Source: Macropodus opercularis (Eukaryota > Chordata > Actinopteri > Anabantiformes > Osphronemidae). From it: 64,000 nucleotides of DNA. Positions 12,002 through 24,724 of this stretch are shown here, one piece after another. The notes under the pieces are model-generated. The model was not told the DNA's origin. It worked only from the letters and a program-made list of their open reading frames with translations, and made no database searches. Both the position numbers and the translations under genes were made by a program. Location: NCBI GenBank assembly GCA_030770545.1, contig JAUCMP010000026.1, forward strand, positions 3,328,501-3,392,500, read 5' to 3'. Position 1 is the first letter of the stretch, and every line of letters starts with the position of its first letter.

Positions 12002-15000
12002 ATGGGAGGCGCTCAGTCTGCGCAACGAGAGGACAAGGAGTCAGCGGCGGAGGAGAGCGGAGGAGTGGATGATGCTCCGCCTGAGCAGGATGCGGAAGAT
12101 AAGGTATCATCATGTTCCCCACAGTGGATGGAAGTTACTCAGATAAACTTTACAATGACGACGCGCCCCTGTCGTTCACGCATTAAGGCTTTTTAGTCGC
12201 ACCACCGCGTTAGTCTGGAGCAAAATCTGTGCGTAATGAAAATGCTGAGACTGAATTTTGTAGCCGTGTTCGTCAGGACAGAGCAGGTGCTGTTGCCAAC
12301 ACATCCATTAACAAGACAAAAGTCCATATCTCGTTTAAATCAGCTGCACCGAACGCATCCAGCTACTGTTACACCGTTTAAATAAAAGGCAGAACCAGCC
12401 ATTTAGCCTTTGTGGCTGCGTTAACAGGAAGGGCTCGTCTGACAGCCTGTGTCTGATGAGTGCAGGGGCAAGATAAAGCCATTATGCACAAAAACGGTGA
12501 CATTTGACTATATTAACGTTTCAAAAACCACAAACACACGGTTCCCTTATAGCTTGAGGCCAACAGCCGGGTCTGAGCTGTGACTGGTCCTCTGAAGACC
12601 CTGCTTCACTGAGGTCAACTCCTACTCCCTGTATCTGGAAAGTGAAAGTTGTGTGGCGAGAGAACGACCTTTCATTCTTTAAAGAACCCAAGTAAAGCGA
12701 TGGCATTTCCTCTTAACTGCACTCAGCAGAGGGAGACGTTGGTTATTTGTGTAGAACGAGACCAATGGGTCATGCTGAGCAGGAAGCCACTGAGGCTGGG
12801 AGAAGGAAAATAGTATTAATGTCCTGTAGCTACAGTTTAGATATTGGGTTGACGTCTGATTTGCATAAAACAAGAGGCTGGAAAGGCTTCTCTTGAAATT
12901 CATAACTAACTAAGTTACCGAGTCAGAAAGGAAAAAGCATTTTCCCAGTCTCTGTATGATGTTTATAAGCTTTTTCCCTTTGGACTATTTTCATCTGCTA
13001 CGACGTTTGTTTCATTTCATGTCCATTAACGTTTGATGTAGTTATTGAAGTCTTTTGTACTTTGACTAGCACTCAGTCGTTTTGGCTCAGCATGATTAAA
13101 AACAATGAGATGCCTGTTCCCAGTCCCTAATATGGGCTGGATGCGTGAGCAATGGTGACCAGCTATTCACCGAAAACCAGGTCACATTCAACCACAGACA
13201 TACTCCAAGATGAGATGTTGTTATTTAGTAATGTTGCAAATTACAGGATGGATTTGATCGTTTACATGTCTTGTAGGGAAATTAATCAGCATGGTTTTAC
13301 ATTTGCCTGTTCTAAATTTAATAGAGAAGTTATTCACACATTAAGCAACACACAGGGGGAGAGTGGCGTTGAACAGTTAGGACGCAGAGCGAACATCGCT
13401 GTGCGTGTCCATCTTAACAAGCCTTATGAATGAACACGTGCAACGTGACCCCAGCAGCTATTCTGAGCTGTTTTTCTGTCTCACTCTGGTTGAAAGACTT
13501 GTTGGCTAACCCCTGCTCAGACTTTACAGGCTAATCTGACTCACGTCTTTGAGATCGGGACAATCAGGTATTTAAACTGTGCGGTGACAATCACATTTCA
13601 CCAGCTGTGACTGAACTGTGCTGTTTGTTTACAGAACAGGATTATTTAATTAATGAATGAATTAATTAATTATCTTGTTTGTGATTCCATAGGGTTTGTT
13701 TTGAGTTCTCTGCTATTCAGTTTCATCAATTTGTGCTTTCTGTCAACAATAACTGCTATTAGTTGAACTTGCTTACAATCTAATCTACACCAGCAGACAC
13801 ATCATCTGTGTTTTCCACTGTTGTTCGTTTCAGTCCCTTAAAAACAATGGACAGATCTCTGAAATCAGTGGAAAAGCAGATGCCACAGTAGCAGAGGATG
13901 AGACCTCTGCAGAGGGTGGGTACCCAGAAGCTAAGCATCACTGCATTAACAGACGATGTCAGCACCATTTCAACTTACTGTCAGAAGGATTTCACCTGTG
14001 ATCTGCCTTTTACAGTTCGCAATGTGTTTTAATATTGAATTTCTTTTGCGATTTAGCTATAATTTCCCCAGATGAAGTTGTTGAGGCAGAAAAGCCACTT
14101 AAAGAAATGAAGGAACACGAACCACCCAATGAAGCCGATGCTAGTGAGGAAGTCACCCTGGAAACTATTGATGCGGATGCAAAGCAGAATGACATCAATG
14201 ACAGCTTCAGGAGATTTTTCAGTAATATTAACTTGAAAGTGACGGTAAAGAGAGGCTCAGCTGAAAAAGACGACATAGTTGGAGATGTGTCTGATGACAC
14301 AACCAAGGAAGCACCACCAAGACCAGAAGGACTTGATGACACTGCAAAGGGGGACAAAAGTGATAATGCTGAAATGAATATGGCTCTAAATACAGCACAG
14401 GAGCCTCAAGGTCATGACTCAACATGTCCAACCCTGACCGACATTAAATCAGAGGCCGCTCCAGAGGAGAAAACTACACAAAGCAAAGAGGACGTTAATT
14501 CTGACAAGGCACCTGTAGGTGACGACGATGAACAAAATGTCACATCTGAAGGAGACATGGTCGTATCTCCAGTTAAAAGGTTTTTTACTAGTGGAATCTT
14601 TTCTGGACTTCGCAAGAAGAAGAAATCTGCAGACGAGACAGCTGAGAACGAACTGGTGGACATGCGCAAAGTGGTCATAGAGACAACAGAACAACCTGCA
14701 GACGTGGAACAACAAGATAAAGACATCAGTCCAAGAGCTGAGACAGACACAGCTCAGACACAACTTAAAGAAAATGGGCTAAAAGATGAGAGCTTGTCTG
14801 CAGCATCAGCTCTGACAGCAGATGAAGGGAAATCGACTTCTACAGATCCATCAGCAATTATTGTGATTGAGCCTGAAATGATTAGTTCTCAAGAAAAGGA
14901 TAAAGTTCAAGCAAGTCCTCTAAAAAGGCTCCTGTCAAGTTCTAGTTTTAAAAAAACATCCAAAAAACAGAGAGAAAGGAAATCTAGTGAGGGAAAACTG

Positions 15001-18000
15001 TCCGACTCCGGAGAGTGTGTTTCAAATCAGCTCCTGCCCTCAACCGACACAGCTGAAAATCAGAAAGAAGAAAGTCCTGCAGGAGAGGAAGATGGTGCAT
15101 GGGCGTCCTTCAAAAAACTGATGACTCCTAAGAAGCGCATGAAGAGGTCCTCCGTGTCCAACGAGGACACACAAACCTCAGGTTTAGCACAAGAATCAAA
15201 GTCCAGTGAAGGTGAGCAGATGTCAGACAACAGCACAGAAGAAAGCAAGAAAAGAAAGGATTCATCGGTTTCCTGGGAGGCTGTGTTGTGTGGGTCTGGA
15301 CGAAGAAGAAGCCGAAGCCGAAAGACATCAGACTCCGAAGATGAAAAGCCCCAAGAGCAGAGTGACAACAGGAAGAAAGAATCACCACTAGAAAGTTCAA
15401 ATGAGATCGATAAAAGTCCAACCACTCATCCCAAGCAAGAAGGAAGTGCTTCAGAGGGTGATGGTGGCTCGGCATGGAGATCAATTAAAAAACTAGTCAC
15501 TCCCAAAAAGAAAGTCAAGGATGAGGATCTCCAGTCTGATGGTGAAGCTACTCAGGAGGATTCGTCCTTTTCATTAATGAAGCTTCTACCAGGACAAAAG
15601 AAGAGGAAGCCTGCTGAGAAGCAAGACTATGTATCTTCAGATGAGGCTGATAAGGAGGCTGCTTCATGGGACGAAGACTCGGAGACACCAGCTGTAGTCC
15701 CATTGTCTGAGTTTGATACAGACGACACAGGAGTTCATCTAGAAACACACGCAGACGTAGAAAGCCACATATCAACGGGAGCAGACCACGAACTCCCGGA
15801 CCTGGACACGTCGACTGAAACAGGACCACTATGCGAGAGTCCTCAAAGTGAAGCCAAACAGGGCCAAGATAATGAGGCTGCTCTAGAAAAGGAGGAATCT
15901 GCAGACACTGCTCTAGATGAAGAACCGGATGAAGTTACAGAACAAATCAGTAAACATCAGCAACTCAGTGATATTCCAGAGGAGGGCATAATTACAGAGA
16001 CCATGGTCACTCCAGGTTCAGTCGCTGAACAGCCAGCCAGAGATGACACCATAGCAGAGGATCTGATAGAGATCACATCTGAGGCCATTACTGCACCAGA
16101 GCCTGTAGATTTTACAATGGCAGACGACACAGAAATGATCTCAGCGGTTTCCCAGTTATCGGATTCGTCAAAAACATCGGGAAACACGACACCAGTCCCA
16201 GTTGAATACGAAGTGAAAGACACAGAGGTGCTGCTACAGCAGGTCGCTGAAAACATCTCCACGAGCCCAAACGTAGACCCATTGTGTTCGGATGAGATAA
16301 GCTCGGAAAGAATAGTTGCTTCAGTTTCATGTGAGATACTTGAAACGTTTGTAAAGCAGCAGCCAACCATCCTGGAGGTGCACAGGAGATCAGAAGCAAC
16401 GGCCTTTAAGACGGGTCTGAATGTTAAAGTATTGGATGAAATCAAGGAACTTGCAGCAACAGTCCAAACAGAGAGCGTAGCCGAGATGAACGAAGCAGTT
16501 TTCACAGAGATCGTATCCGAAGCTCCCACCGAGCTCGACGCTGCCGAAAGTGCTGTGGAGGACGTACATGAGGCCAACGTTACACTAACGGAAGAAAGCA
16601 TTAGAGAGTTAGAAGAGGCCAACAACAGCCAAGCTCAGATGAAAGACGAAGCTGCATCTACAGAGAATCCGTCTGAAACAGAAGAGATCGGTGAAAGTTC
16701 TCTTGTCGAAGCGCGTCAAGCTGAAACCGAGACCTCACAAACTGAGATTCAAGAAGAAGAGACCGAGGATGGAGACGTCAGGCAGGAAGTCGAAACTTTA
16801 TCTGAAGATGAAAGAGACACAAGTGATTCAAAGAAAGACATCATGGAGCCACCTGAAAACAGAGAATCAGGGATTGAACCGGAAAAGGAAGATGAACTAC
16901 AAGAAGATAAGGCACCTAACATATCAGCTGCACAACCAGCTGCGTTGGATTCAGAGAGAAGCGGCATCCAGATGTGTGAAACACAAGCGCCAGACGAACC
17001 CAAAGGCCAACCTGAGCCTTTTTCTGAAGTCCACGTTCAACCAGACAAGGAGGATGAACTACAGATAGACGCTACCAAAACTGAGCATTATCATGTGTCA
17101 GGCATGTTTGCTGCGCATGAAGCCATAGTAGATTCAGAGACACTTGGAAGGGACATACAAACATCACACAGCATTCAAGCAGCAGAGGAAGTTACAGATC
17201 AATGCAAAGAGCAGACAGAGCCTCTCACTGAAATTAATGATGAGTCAGAAAAGAAAGAAAAGGCAGATGCTGGTCAAGTACCTGAAGTACACAATGTACA
17301 AGACCCTGCAGCGGACTCACAGATAAGCAGCATTGAAATCATCGAAAAGGAAGAACTAATATCAGAGATTAGATCAGAAGAAGACGTTACAGATGAGCCC
17401 GAAGGCCAAACGGAGTCTCTAACTGAATTAAAGGTTGACCTAAAAGTTGAAGAACAAGCAGACAGTGGACATGGTACAGCACCAGAGCTATTAGTTGTAC
17501 AAGAAGGTGACTTCAGAGATACAGAGAAAGAAAACGTTCAAACGCTTGAAAGGAAAGTGCTGTTTTCAGAGGACACTGTTCCAGCAGAAACGGGTTGTGA
17601 CGAACAGAAAGGTCAACTGGAATCGCTCACGCAAGTAAACGTTGAACTAGAAAAAGGAAATGCTGCCAAAGCAGAGCAACAATCAGAAATACTAGAAGAA
17701 CAAGCAACGGCCCTACCATCCCAGACAGGTACTACTCACACGCCCGACAAAGCACTGACATTATCAGAGGATATTAAAGCAGAGGAGGCAGTGACAGATG
17801 AGCCCAGAGAAGAAACTGAACCGGTCAACGAAGCTCACGTCGACCCAGAAAAGAGCCATAACCTACAAGCAGATGCCGTCAAATCTGATCACGAGCAGAC
17901 AGAGGAACCCGAACGGGAATCTGAGCCTGTCGCTGAAGTAAACATGGGACTAGAAAGGATAGAAATACAAGCAGATGCTGCCAAACCTGAACAAGTTGAA

Positions 18001-21000
18001 GTGTCAGAAATATCCAGACGTGAACAAGAAACAGTAATAGATGAACAGACGGGTACTATTCAAATTCCTGAAAAGGAAACACCCTCATCAGAGGACATTC
18101 CACCAGGAGGGACCGTTACAGATGAACCCAACGAGGAAACAGCACCTGTCAATATGGAGCTGGAAAAGAAAGAACTACAAGCAGATGCTGCCAAACCTGA
18201 ACATGGTCACGATTCTGAAGTACTGGCTGTGCCAGAAGCCGAATTAGACTCAGGGATCAGTGGTGTCGCAATACGTGAAAAGGAAGTGTCATCACAGAAA
18301 CCTCCGCCAGCAGAAATGGTTACAGATGAACCTAAAGCCCACGTTGAGGTAGACAAGGAAGACAAGCTACAAGCAGATGTTTCTGAAACGGAGCCATTTC
18401 AAGTATTGGAAACATCTGGACCTGGACAAGCTGTTGAACTGGATTCCTATATAGATTGTATTCAAATTACTGAAAAGGAAACATTACCAGAGAATATTGA
18501 ACCAGAAACAGCAGTTACAGCTGAGTCCAGAGAGGAAAGAGAGGAAAGAGAGGAAAGAGAGCCTGTTACGGAAGTTCACGTTGAGCCAGAAGAGAAAGAT
18601 GTTAATACTGAACACGGTCTAGTATCAGGAATAGTAGAAGACAGCAGTGCACCAGCGTCACACATAGGTGTTCAAATTCCTGAAAAGGAAGCTCCATTAT
18701 CAGAGAGAACTGATCCAGACAAAACAGAGACCAGAAAAGAAAGAGAGTCTGTTACTGACGTTTACGTTGAGCCCGAAGAGAAAGTTGAAGTACAAGTATC
18801 AGATGCAGTAGAAGAACACACCAGTGACCCTTTGTCACACATAGGCAGTGTTCAAATCCCACCACTCTCAGAGGAGACAGTTACAGATGAGCTTGAGGAG
18901 GAATCAGCGTCTGTCACTAAGTTGTATGTTGAGCCCGAAAAGGAAAATGAACTACATGAAGACGAACATGACCAAGATGCGCAAGTAGCTGAACAAGAAG
19001 CTGCTGGAGAATCAGAGATGGTAAACATTCAGATGCCTGAGATTAACGTACAATTATCATATGACAGTCAACCAACAGAAACAACTGAGCATCTCACTGT
19101 AAGCACAGTAATTACCGAGGATGAAAGCAGAAAGCCACAGACCAAGGATCAAGGCACACTTGCTTTAATCACACAAGTGCCAACAGCAGATGAAGACGAA
19201 GGTAGTGTAGTTGGAAAAGCTTCCACATCTCCAGAATCACAAACACTTACAGACAAACCCAAAAAAGAAACAGAAATGCTTAATGAAGTTAACGTTGAGG
19301 AAAAAAACGAACCTGTTCCAGAAGCAAAAATGGTAGAATTAGTTTCACGGGAAGGCAGTTTGATGCCACCTAAAATGGAGGTAACAGTATCAGATGGAAC
19401 CGTCCAAGACCAACCAACACAAGCAACTGAAAGCAACACTGAGCTAGAGGAGGAACGACCGGGAGGAGATGTTCAACAATCACAAGAATTACTGTGTGAT
19501 GTTAAAGACGTTGTCTCTGAAACAGACACGTCTACATCTGGGTGTGTCACAGAGACTGTTGAGCAACTACTGCTGGAAGACCTGATCAGTCCAGGAATGG
19601 ACGGTGAGGATGAAACGGAGAATGAAGCAGGGGAAGACGTGAACCAGGATTTAGAGATAAACAAGGATCAGACAACAGAGATCACATCACAAGACGTTCA
19701 GGTGGAGCTGGAACAAAGCATCCCTGAAGTTGTGGGCAAGTTACAAACATCATCGGCAGTTCATGTGTCTTCTGTCACAGAGGAAAAGACCAGAGCCCCC
19801 GTCCTAGAAAAGGCAGTGATTTCTGAAAAAGGTCCAGCCTCTCGTCCGGACCAGGTCCAGGACACATATGAAGCTAAATATGAGGTGCACCTCAGTGAGG
19901 TCCAAGGCCTCGTTGAGCGAGAAAAAGAAAGTGAACTTCCAGGCCTCGAGATAAAGACTTCTACCGTCGAACACGCTGTAGTGGCACAAGTGACCATGTG
20001 CAATATAAAGGAGGTTTCACCTGCAATACCAGACGTTCTGACAGAGAAACCCTCCAACGCACGTGAACCATTCATAGAGATGCTTGTAAGTGAGCTGGAG
20101 TTAAAGAAGGAAGCGGAGACCGCGACCCCATTAGTGCGAAGTGATGTGACCGAGACTGCAACAGAAAGTAGTGAGGTTGTGACGATGCATGTGTCATATG
20201 GAACCGTCCAAGACGAACCAACACAAGCAACTGAAAGCAACACTGAGCTAGAGGAGGAACGACCGGGAGGAGATGTTCAACAATCACAAGAATTACTGTG
20301 TGATGTTAAAGACGTTGTCTCTGAAACAGACACGTCTACATCTGGGTTTGTCACAGAGACTGTTGAGCAACTACTGCTGGAAGACCTGATCAGTCCAGGA
20401 ATGGACGGTGAGGATGAAACGGAGAATGAAGCAGGGGAAGACGTGAACCAGGATTTAGAGATAAACAAGGATCAGACAACAGAGATCACATCACAAGACG
20501 TTCAGGTGGAGCTGGAACAAAGCATCCCTGAAGTTGTGGGCAAGTTACAAACATCATCGGCAGTTCATGTGTCTTCTGTCACAGAGGAAAAGACCAGAGC
20601 CCCCGTCCTAGAAAAGGCAGTGATTTCTGAAAAAGGTCCAGCCTCTCGTCCGGACCAGGTCCAGGACACATATGAAGCTAAATATGAGGTGCACCTCAGT
20701 GAGGTCCAAGGCCTCGTTGAGCGAGAAAAAGAAAGTGAACTTCCAGGCCTCGAGATAAAGACTTCTACCGTCGAACACGCTGTAGTGGCACAAGTGACCA
20801 TGTGCAATATAAAGGAGGTTTCACCTGCAATACCAGACGTTCTGACAGAGAAACCCTCCAACGCACGTGAACCATTCATAGAGATGCTTGTAAGTGAGCT
20901 GGAGTTAAAGAAGGAAGCGGAGACCGCGACCCCATTAGTGCGAAGTGATGTGACCGAGACTGCAACAGAAAGTAGTGAGGTTGTGACGATGCATGTGTCA

Positions 21001-23304
21001 TATGGAACCGTCCAAGACGAACCAACACAAGCAACTGAAAGCAACACTGAGCTAGAGGAGGAACGACCGGGAGGAGATGTTCAACAATCACAAGAATTAC
21101 TGTGTGATGTTAAAGACGTTGTCTCTGAAACAGACACGTCTACATCTGGGTTTGTCACAGAGACTGTTGAGCAACTACTGCTGGAAGACCTGATCAGTCC
21201 AGGAATGGACGGTGAGGATGAAACGGAGAATGAAGCAGGGGAAGACGTGAACCAGGATTTAGAGATAAACAAGGATCAGACAACAGAGATCACATCACAA
21301 GACGTTCAGGTGGAGCTGGAACAAAGCATCCCTGAAGTTGTGGGCAAGTTACAAACATCATCGGCAGTTCATGTGTCTTCTGTCACAGAGGAAAAGACCA
21401 GAGCCCCCGTCCTAGAAAAGGCAGTGATTTCTGAAAAAGGTCCAGCCTCTCGTCCGGACCAGGTCCAGGACACATATGAAGCTAAATATGAGGTGCACCT
21501 CAGTGAGGTCCAAGGCCTCGTTGAGCGAGAAAAAGAAAGTGAACTTCCAGGCCTCGAGATAAAGACTTCTACCGTCGAACACGCTGTAGTGGCACAAGTG
21601 ACCATGTGCAATATAAAGGAGGTTTCACCTGCAATACCAGACGTTCTGACAGAGAAACCCTCCAACGCACGTGAACCATTCATAGAGATGCTTGTAAGTG
21701 AGCTCGAGTTAAAGAAGGAAGCGGAGATCGCGACCCCATTAGTGCGAAGTGACGTGACAGAGACTGCAACAGAAAGTAGTGAGGTTGTGACGATGCATGT
21801 GCCATCAGCAGAGTTTGGGGACAATCACAGAATTCAAGTGCAGGTTGTTGACGTTGACATTAAATCAGGTGAAATGAGTGTGGACTCTGCACTGGAAGTA
21901 GGAGTCACAGAAACCAAAGAAGCCGTTGATGTTTGTCATGAAACCATCGAAGTCACAGAGAAGCTCTCAGCCACTGAGGAGACTGAAGAGGAACCAATGA
22001 ATGAAGAAAACAAGATAATCAGTCACCAAGTTATTCAGCACGTGAAGGAAAACTTACCAGAGATAGAGGTCATTCAAACCAGCAGTCAGGAAGAAGCTGT
22101 CAACTTGGAGCGCAAACATGAGCAACAGCCGGATGAGACAGAAATAAGAGAGATGAACGAAAAAGCCGATCGAAAGGCAACGGAGGATTCTTCTGGGACA
22201 AGCAGTCAAGGTGAAACACATGTGGCTGAGCAGCTCGTGACTGAGGACGTCGTGCACATGCCCAACAGTCCAGGAAGTTCAGACGTCACAATCCGTGATG
22301 ACAAAGAGGATTTAGAGAAACACAGAATGGAACCGAGCGAATATGAAGCAGGCGTCACAGCAACAGAGGTCAAATCGCCGCCAGAGGGGTTCGAAATAGG
22401 GAAAATTAATGAAGAAGCACAAACTAAAAGTTTCCCGAGTCAGACTGTGACTGTTAGCAACACTGAATTAGAAGAGCCACAAAACAATAGAGTAATCTCA
22501 TCAATAGGCAACTTGGAGTCACCTTCAAGTGTTTCTTTAGAATTCAAACTTAAAATACAGTTCGGACAAGCTAAGACACCAGCAACAGAGAGAACGGAAG
22601 CAGTGAAACGCTCAAATGTATCAGAGGTCGGGATTCAGGCAGTAGAAGCCCTGAGGCCAATAAATGGAGCACACGAGAACCACAGGAAGCCAGAGATGCA
22701 TGATGTTACTGTTCAGGCAACAGAGATCACAGAACCACAACACATGAACCTGAATGCAACAGAGAGAGCAGTCATCATGAAGCAACCTGTTCTCCTGGAC
22801 ATCGGCATCCAATCAGTGGAAACGGCACAACAGGTGGAACAAATCAAGTCAACAGAAAGACTGAACCCCAGTGTGCTGGAAACAGAAAAAATAAAAGCCA
22901 TGATGCAAGCCGAGACGTTCTTGAGTCAGCCCGTACTTTATGAAGCATGCTATGAAGAAATAACAGTGGAAGAGCCCGTTAAACAGATAGAGGAGGAGAA
23001 CGAGCAGGATCTGTGGGTGGATGCTCAGGAACACATACAAACTCAAGAGGAATCGCACGGGTCCCTCGCTGAGGCGGAGGAACCAGTAGCACCACAGACT
23101 GAAAGTGACGAGGAAGAAAAGGCAGAACGTGAACACGAGTTTGAAATAGCTCCAGAAACCGCTTCAAAGCCCAAGACAGAGGAAGAGGGAAGTCAGCAAG
23201 AAGCTCACAAAATGGGAGAAATGTGTGAAACGGAGAATGAGGTTGAAGAGTTCGCTGTTGCACTGGAGCATCCAGAAACTGCAAAGACTGCGACGACCGA
23301 CTGA
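12002..23304 (+). CDS. akap12: A-kinase anchor protein 12 (gravin), repeat-expanded
   Basis: Membrane-associated scaffold that in mammals gathers PKA, PKC, calmodulin and Src-family kinases. Coding exons: 12002-12103, 13834-13915, 14072-23304 (9.2 kb, open throughout). Phases agree (0 then 1; G|AT gives Asp), for about 3,138 aa versus about 1,780 in human. Exon 1 begins MGGAQS, an N-myristoylation signal as in the alpha isoform. Exon 2 encodes KNNGQISEISGK, matching the mammalian KNGQLSTING region. Three basic AKAP12-type motifs follow: WASFKKLMTPKKR (about residue 404), SWEAVLCGSGRRRSRSRK (about 462) and WRSIKKLVTPKKKVK (about 529). The rest is acidic and probably disordered. Residues about 995-1692 are degenerate repeats; about 1837-2640 are three near-identical 268-aa units. 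I see no segment clearly like the mammalian RII-anchoring helix near the C-terminus. Confidence 0.93.
12104..13833 (+). other. akap12 intron 1
   Basis: 1.7-kb intron bounded by AAG|GTATCA and TTTCAG|TCC. No exon with usable splice sites was recognised inside. It contains an AT-rich inverted repeat at 13646-13669 (TTAATTAAT / ATTAATTAA, 6-bp spacer). Confidence 0.7.
16857..18960 (+). repeat. Degenerate ~55-80 aa repeat array within akap12
   Basis: Roughly ten imperfect coding repeats share the core VTDEP...E.EPVTEVHVEPEK, then an LQADA(A/T)K.E segment, a variable stretch ending in ..D..ISGIQI.EKE, and SEDI.PAE before the next VTDEP. Divergence between units is high at the protein level, so this array is older than the 804-bp triplication downstream. 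It includes a short (GAGGAAAGA)n run near 18530 encoding REEREEREERE. Confidence 0.75.
19396..20199 (+). repeat. akap12 tandem repeat unit 1 (804 bp / 268 codons)
   Basis: First of three in-frame direct repeats starting at GGAACCGTCCAAGAC. Compared with unit 2 I see only two base differences by eye, both amino-acid changing: DQP versus DEP at the start and SGCVTET versus SGFVTET. Each unit carries the leucine-rich stretch VEQLLLEDLIS and the segment EMLVSELELKKE. Confidence 0.95.
20200..21003 (+). repeat. akap12 tandem repeat unit 2 (804 bp)
   Basis: Second copy, exactly 804 bp after unit 1 and essentially identical to it. Its junction with unit 3 (TCATATGGAACC) is the same as its junction with unit 1, as expected for unequal crossing-over or replication slippage of a whole unit. 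Confidence 0.95.
21004..21807 (+). repeat. akap12 tandem repeat unit 3 (804 bp, diverging at its 3' end)
   Basis: Third copy. It matches unit 2 until about 21700, where several substitutions appear (CTCGAG for CTGGAG, AEIATP for AETATP, GACGTGACAGAG for GATGTGACCGAG). Similarity ends near 21800, where the sequence continues as unique gravin sequence. The clustered changes suggest the 3' edge of this unit is the ancestral one (inference). Confidence 0.93.
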
Positions 23305-24462
23305 GGCCGATTCAGCTCAGTTGCGGTTTCACCAACTAGTAAGTTACTTCATCTCCTTGTGTGAATATAATTTCTGCAGGGTCTTGCATGGAAATCATGC
23401 ATCATATTTACTGACACAGTCAAATCAATTATGGCGCATTTCTTTCTTTCAAGGTCGAACAATCAGAGAGGAAGTCGCACGAATTGGTCAGAAGCTCATG
23501 GAAGAAGACGATTGACAGTGACAGCGGAAACCTAGGAAATAGCTTTTTGCTGCTTTGACATATTTAACCAAAAATATTAGAACATTTAATGTCAACACTA
23601 GTCTCAACTTCTAACATTTTACTAATATTTCATTTGTTAGAGGGATCTAGAAGGAGAAGCATCAGTTGGACAGGTGTAAAACTTCTCAGGGGGGTGCAGT
23701 GTGATTTTAAAGGTAAAACACTGAACTTCAGCCACTAAGCAGCAGCGTCGTTCATTAAACTTAAGCCATTTACTAAGTTAAGTAGTGTAATTTCACATCA
23801 GGTCTTTCCAGTCATATTATAAACGACAATCTCTTTGACAGAACGCACGAAAATAAGACAATATTTTTGTTAAAATGACATTTTAAAAACATAATTCAAG
23901 ACGTGAAGTGACACATGCTCAGCATACATTCAGTTCTCCTGCTATGAGAGTTAAAAATAGAGATCAGTGCCTGTTTGATCAAGTTAGTTACGCGTTTGAT
24001 TTCCCATAGGATCTATGCATGTAAGGACAACATGGCCTTAGCGTACTGCAAACGCACAACAGCGGTGTTATTGTACAGTGCAGAAAACATAATGCTTAAA
24101 CAAGCCACACTGTGCTAATTTTAAATGACATGGCATGATGAGAAAATCACCTTCATATACATGTTTATCCTGTATCAGCAATACAAATATAATCAGCACA
24201 GCCTTAAACGACGACAGCAGCTTTGGTCATTGCTTTGTATATTCTAGATGCGAGTCTCAGTGAGTGTAAAGCATAAGCGCATGTCCAGAGAGAAAGCACG
24301 GTTATGACAGGCTGCTGTGTCCAGTGTTTTAGGATTTATTTTCACATGTTCTGACTTTTATGGAACATTCTTGCTGATCTTATATGTGATGTTAACTAAT
24401 GCTTAAATTGAAAAAATAAACCTGAGTTAACTATGTTTATACAGTCACATTTTATTAATAAA
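23305..24462 (+). other. akap12 3' UTR with an intron after the stop codon
   Basis: A strong donor GTAAGT starts at 23339. A pyrimidine-rich acceptor (TTTCTTTCTTTCAAG) ends at 23453, giving a predicted 115-bp intron 34 nt after the stop. That distance is normally too short to trigger nonsense-mediated decay. The UTR then runs to AATAAA signals at 24415-24420 and 24457-24462. Confidence 0.6.
24451..24462. terminator. Palindromic bidirectional poly(A) signal, akap12 / rmnd1
   Basis: TTTATTAATAAA is its own reverse complement, so it presents AATAAA on both strands. It lies between the convergent genes akap12 (+) and rmnd1 (-), whose stop codon is about 260 bp away. A second plus-strand AATAAA is at 24415. 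Confidence 0.65.
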
Positions 24463-24724
24463 ATACTTTGATTACATTTATAAAGCACCTCTATAGTGAA
24501 TTCTTGTCTACTCTATTGATCATAAATTAACTTTAGACATTTGACTGAAATAATAATTACTCAACAAGCTGAAGTTTTACAGGCCAAGGTCGATACTGTA
24601 TAAAAGAATCAAACATTCCAATATTTAGGTCAGATAATACTGTCACGTTACGGACAGTACCTTTGCACAGTCCAGCATGGTTCCTTTCCTCGTCCCATTT
24701 TAGGTGAATTGTTGAGTGAGCAGC

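Noticed and set aside
19396..21807. CRISPR-like or satellite array
   Set aside because: Long in-frame coding units without spacers inside a vertebrate gene; it is an intragenic coding duplication.
19761..21824. Repeated minus-strand open frames (about 150-160 aa, three copies) opposite akap12
   Set aside because: They are antisense shadows of the 804-bp coding repeats, serine/threonine-rich and with no recognisable domain.
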